This document shows, in pieces, positions 40,044 through 40,149 of a stretch of DNA of 40,149 nt. A program made the translations under genes and the position numbers. The stretch covers positions 1-40,149 of the forward strand of contig JAGHSJ010000032.1 in assembly GCA_018065935.1 (NCBI GenBank). Reading direction: 5' to 3'. Within the stretch, counting starts at the first letter, position 1. Each line of letters begins with the position of its first letter. A model generated the notes under the pieces. That model had not been told where the DNA came from. It searched no databases and was given only the letters and a program-made list of their open reading frames with translations. This DNA comes from Candidatus Kurthia equi (GTDB lineage: Bacteria; Bacillota; Bacilli; Bacillales_A; Planococcaceae).

Positions 40044-40149
40044 AGTTATATATCGTTCTGAAAATTCAGTATTCATTAGAAATGTAGGCTATATTGTTTG
40101 TCATTAACTTTTGGATTATAATTTACAAATGATTCTAGTAGTTGTAAAT

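Overview
The window is AT-rich, with Bacillus-type ribosome binding sites (AAGGAGG close to ATG), B. subtilis-like promoters, a LexA/SOS box and a UvrX-YolD-type mutagenesis cassette. It therefore looks like a low-GC Gram-positive (Bacillota, probably Bacillales). The genes indicate a large plasmid or phage-plasmid backbone rather than chromosome. There is a candidate initiator gene carrying its own origin-like repeats, a candidate antisense RNA upstream of it, and an element-encoded set of replisome parts. No virion structural genes, tRNA, rRNA, CRISPR array or insertion sequence were seen.

Layout. 1-5.2 kb (+): an NYN-domain RNase-like protein, a MoxR-type AAA+ ATPase with a VWA protein that also carries an HEMGH motif, and two small genes. 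5.2-8.1 kb: mostly small genes of unknown role, several on the minus strand, including a ribbon-helix-helix-like protein. 8.2-10.3 kb: an SOS cassette (LexA-box promoter, a Y-family polymerase gene broken by a one-base frameshift, a YolD-like gene and a third gene). 10.3-12.3 kb: a candidate control region with a minus-strand antisense RNA, then the putative replication initiator with internal iteron-like repeats, DnaA-like boxes and an AT-rich stretch. 12.3-19.5 kb: CHC2/TOPRIM primase-like protein, SSB, a sliding clamp whose last codons are cut off by an amber stop, two unknown genes, an orphan cytosine-5 methyltransferase and a small HExxH membrane protein. 19.6-23.9 kb (-): a PP-loop (PAPS-reductase-like) protein, a membrane protein, a decayed gene and small genes. 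24-39.9 kb (+): a Cys-rich protein, a 5'-3' exonuclease, a twice-repeated three-gene unit ending in E2-like proteins, a JAMM protease with an apparent N-terminal ubiquitin-like domain, an E1/ThiF-like protein, DnaX, delta', a second divergent clamp, a SNF2-type ATPase, a protein with 12-residue repeats and a membrane-anchored protein.

Two things stand out. First, a ubiquitin-like conjugation set resembling the plasmid PRTRC systems (E2-like x2, Ubl-JAMM fusion, E1-like) runs directly into clamp-loader genes. This suggests, but does not prove, that protein modification acts on the element's own replication machinery. Second, seven transcription units on both strands begin with the same kind of leader RNA. 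Each has a promoter, then 35-37 nt, then a small hairpin with a conserved ACC-ANAC-GGU top and a covarying lower stem, then a Rho-independent terminator whose 5' arm can alternatively form a short local hairpin. This looks like an undescribed shared attenuator or regulon that ties the NYN, primase, exonuclease, JAMM/E1/clamp-loader and clamp genes together.
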